Origin: Lachnospiraceae bacterium NK4A144
GTDB lineage: Bacteria > Bacillota > Clostridia > Lachnospirales > Lachnospiraceae
Length of the DNA: 64,000 nt
NCBI GenBank assembly: GCA_000424365.1
Contig: AUJT01000022.1
Coordinates: 1 to 64,000, forward strand
Direction of reading: 5' to 3'
The notes below the pieces were generated by a model, which saw nothing but the letters and a program-made list of their open reading frames with translations, was not told the origin of the DNA and made no database searches. This document shows positions 62,203 to 64,000 of this stretch, piece by piece. Both the position numbers and the translations under genes were made by a program. Positions within the stretch are counted from its first letter, which is position 1. Every line of letters starts with the position of its first letter.

Positions 62203-63741
62203 CTATAAAAAGACCCCTTTTGTCCTCATAACCGGTCTGATTCCGAACACTTCTTCAAACATAGGTATTTCTTCTTCAAAAAGCCCTTTTTCAAGAGAAA
62301 GATCTTCCCTTGTATCGATCGTAATGATCAAAGACTTATCCTTCAGTGATGCTTTCACCTCATTATATTTTTTCTTAGGAGAACGAGCCAGTCCTACTGC
62401 TACACGGAGCATAGCGGTAAGCTTAGTCACCATAAGAAGACTCTTTTCATCAAAATCATTATCTTCAAGAGCCTCATAATATATTTCCTTTGGATAAGAA
62501 TTAAGAACGACCGTTGCTACTATTTCGCGTTCCAGATGAGACAGTCCTATGATCTCTGTCCCCATTATGATGCTGTAGGATGCTTCCGCAGAATCCGACA
62601 TCGAAACAAAACGTCCGACATCCCTGAGCCTTGCCGCGAGCTGGAGTAACAGTCTCCCTCTCTTGTCCATTCCATGAAGTTTTTTCATGCTGTCAAAAAT
62701 AGCCATGGAACAAAGAACCATCTGATCTCCGAGAACCTGGCTTCCCTGATACCTGAGAGATATATTCTCCGCACATGAAATAATATCTTCCTCAAAGTTA
62801 TGATCAGACTTAACAAACTTATTTTTTTCTGCATAGTCATAAGCTATGCCGTCAGACAGCGTTACTCCCGGAATCCAAAGTCTCTCTGCACCCGTCACAC
62901 GTATCATATACTTGATAAGGGTCGCTGACGGCATAAGAAGCGAAGCATTCTCTCTCGGTATCCCCAGCTCTCTGGAAATCTGGGCAGGCGACATCGATCT
63001 CAGTACATCTACAAATTTCACATACTGATCTCCCGTAACCTGATTTATAAGGCCATGCTTATTCCCGATCTTCTGGATGATATACGGCAGATAATCATCG
63101 ATCACGACGATATTCTGGATATCGATGTTATTTAGATATAGTTTCTTGAATGAATGCAGTTCGTTTGCGATGAGTTCTGACAACAATCTATCGTAGTTCC
63201 CTGTAGTCGGTTCCAGCGAATTAAGAGTAGTCCTGAGCCTCAGGATTCCAAGTCGCAGATTTACTGTTGTTATAAGATGTGAATTGGAAAACAGTGAAAC
63301 CTGTGTACTTCCCCCTCCTATATCTATAAATGCCGTCCCTCTGTCTATTATGTGATCAAACTGCTCACTTTTTAGAGCTACGGATTTATAATCTAAAAAT
63401 CTCTGCTCAGAATTACTGAGCGGAGATACATTTATCCCTGTACGGAGACGTATCTGATCTAAAATAACCGAAGTATTTTCCGTTTCTCTGATCGCAGATG
63501 TACCGTAAGCCCGGTAAGAATCAACTTTATAAGCATTCATGATCTCGTGATAACCCTTAAGTATCTCACAGAGCTCATCCATTCTTTCATAACTGATCTT
63601 TCCGGTATTGTAGGTATCCGTTCCGATCTCAACCCTGTGACGCACATAGTCGACCTCACGGACACCTCTCTTCTGAGAAAGCTCAAATATCTTCATGCCT
63701 ATTTCATATGAACCAACGTCTATCGCCGCAAATAGTTTCAT
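62203..63741 (-). CDS. ppx: Ppx/GppA-type exopolyphosphatase
   Basis: A 512-residue enzyme degrading polyphosphate or hydrolysing pppGpp. The N-terminal ASKHA fold has AAIDVGSYEIGMKIFEL and AFIDIGGGSTQVSLF. The C-terminal third resembles the HD-type helical domain of long Ppx proteins (RLRDVGRF, SYSIIMGTEIIGLSHLER). The start is ATG 63741, with AAGGGGA upstream; an open frame continues upstream through the repeat but lacks family sequence. The 19-base gap to ppk1 indicates an operon. Confidence 0.93.
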   Translation of the reverse strand: MKLFAAIDVGSYEIGMKIFELSQKRGVREVDYVRHRVEIGTDTYNTGKISYERMDELCEILKGYHEIMNAYKVDSYRAYGTSAIRETENTSVILDQIRLRTGINVSPLSNSEQRFLDYKSVALKSEQFDHIIDRGTAFIDIGGGSTQVSLFSNSHLITTVNLRLGILRLRTTLNSLEPTTGNYDRLLSELIANELHSFKKLYLNNIDIQNIVVIDDYLPYIIQKIGNKHGLINQVTGDQYVKFVDVLRSMSPAQISRELGIPRENASLLMPSATLIKYMIRVTGAERLWIPGVTLSDGIAYDYAEKNKFVKSDHNFEEDIISCAENISLRYQGSQVLGDQMVLCSMAIFDSMKKLHGMDKRGRLLLQLAARLRDVGRFVSMSDSAEASYSIIMGTEIIGLSHLEREIVATVVLNSYPKEIYYEALEDNDFDEKSLLMVTKLTAMLRVAVGLARSPKKKYNEVKASLKDKSLIITIDTREDLSLEKGLFEEEIPMFEEVFGIRPVMRTKGVFL

Positions 63742-63769
63742 ACACAATCCCCTTTTGTATCTAAACCCC

Positions 63770-63811
63770 TGTGCAAGCACAATCGGATTTTGACCTTTTG
63801 ACCCTGACATC
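63770..63811 (-). repeat. Dispersed intergenic repeat, copy 3
   Basis: The 42-base core, identical to copies 1 and 2, lies between the DUF815-type gene and ppx. On the minus strand it begins 15 bases after the upstream stop codon, and ppx starts 28 bases beyond its end. There is no inverted partner. Confidence 0.92.
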
Positions 63812-63826
63812 TTCAGATTATTTACG

Positions 63827-64000
63827 TCAATTTTTTGTACCAAGCAGATAATCAATAAACTGCTCTGCTGTCCTGCCGCTCATTCCGCCGTGAGAAAGCT
63901 CCCACTTATTTGCCTCAAGGAGAAGTTCCTTCTCAGGCATATTTACGCCGCGCCTTTCAGCTATGGTCTTTACGATCGTTTCAAATTCCTTTTTCATAGG
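63827..64000 (-). CDS. C-terminus of a DUF815-family AAA+ ATPase (partial)
   Basis: The last 57 residues of a protein whose start lies beyond the window. The sequence includes IAERRGVNMPEKEL and ends KWELSHGGMSGRTAEQFIDY, then LLGTKN. The S-G-R-x-A-x-Q-F-I pattern matches what I recall of the C-terminus of DUF815 ATPases. The Walker motifs are outside the window, so the call is tentative. Confidence 0.55.
   Translation of the reverse strand, partial: PMKKEFETIVKTIAERRGVNMPEKELLLEANKWELSHGGMSGRTAEQFIDYLLGTKN

Noticed and set aside
46305-63811. The 42-base repeats as part of a CRISPR array
   Set aside because: Copies are 4.5-13 kb apart, with no spacers of uniform length and no cas genes.

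Overview
The window looks like chromosomal DNA from a low-to-moderate GC Firmicute of class Clostridia, most likely Lachnospiraceae (Butyrivibrio-like). This rests on the gene orders (priA-def-fmt-rsmB-rlmN-stp-prkC-rsgA-rpe and asp23-nusB-xseA-xseB-ispA-dxs-tlyA-nadK-argR-recN), strong AGGAGG-type ribosome binding sites, a MurE with the meso-diaminopimelate motif DNPR, a tmRNA tag reading ANDNYALAAA, a thiolase of the butyrate type and a secreted GH43 glycosidase. Species-level assignment is inference. Almost all genes lie on the minus strand.

Layout. 1-3.8 kb: a four-gene signalling operon (unknown membrane protein, OmpR-type regulator, histidine kinase, lipoprotein). 3.8-5.0 kb: a 0.4 kb regulatory gap, then a lone LysR-type regulator on the plus strand. 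5.1-8.7 kb: ssrA (tmRNA) convergent with smpB, rnr and secG. 8.8-25.1 kb: gpmI, a UDP-galactopyranose-mutase-like flavoprotein, then the long housekeeping series rpe to priA and murE. 25.2-28.5 kb: thiolase and rqcH, divergent. 28.5-30.5 kb: glycogen synthase with a small secreted protein. 30.6-39.7 kb: the nusB-dxs-argR-recN cluster, with an SOS-box-like site before recN. 39.8-50.4 kb: a transglutaminase-like lipoprotein, prfC, aspS, hisS, a metallo-hydrolase, rel and thymidylate synthase. 50.5-55.3 kb: a secreted GH43 enzyme and a large LamG/Big_2 protein, the main accessory module. 55.7-59.2 kb (plus strand): ABC-F ATPase, PHP phosphoesterase and Cof-type HAD phosphatase. 59.3-64 kb: HAD phosphatase, ppk1, ppx and the end of a DUF815-type ATPase gene.

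Two themes recur. The first is ribosome rescue and RNA quality control: tmRNA, SmpB, RNase R, RqcH, RF3 and an ABC-F protein. The second is stringent and phosphate metabolism: Rel, Ppk, Ppx and a PHP phosphatase.

The most interesting non-coding signal is an invariant 42-base sequence present three times in short intergenic gaps. In each case it lies just after a stop codon and in the same orientation relative to the gene upstream. One copy is paired with a diverged inverted partner to form a 77-base imperfect palindrome. Other regulatory signals are paired TTGT/ACAA palindromes at the GH43 promoter and a predicted leaderless promoter preceded by stacked dyads at the LysR gene.
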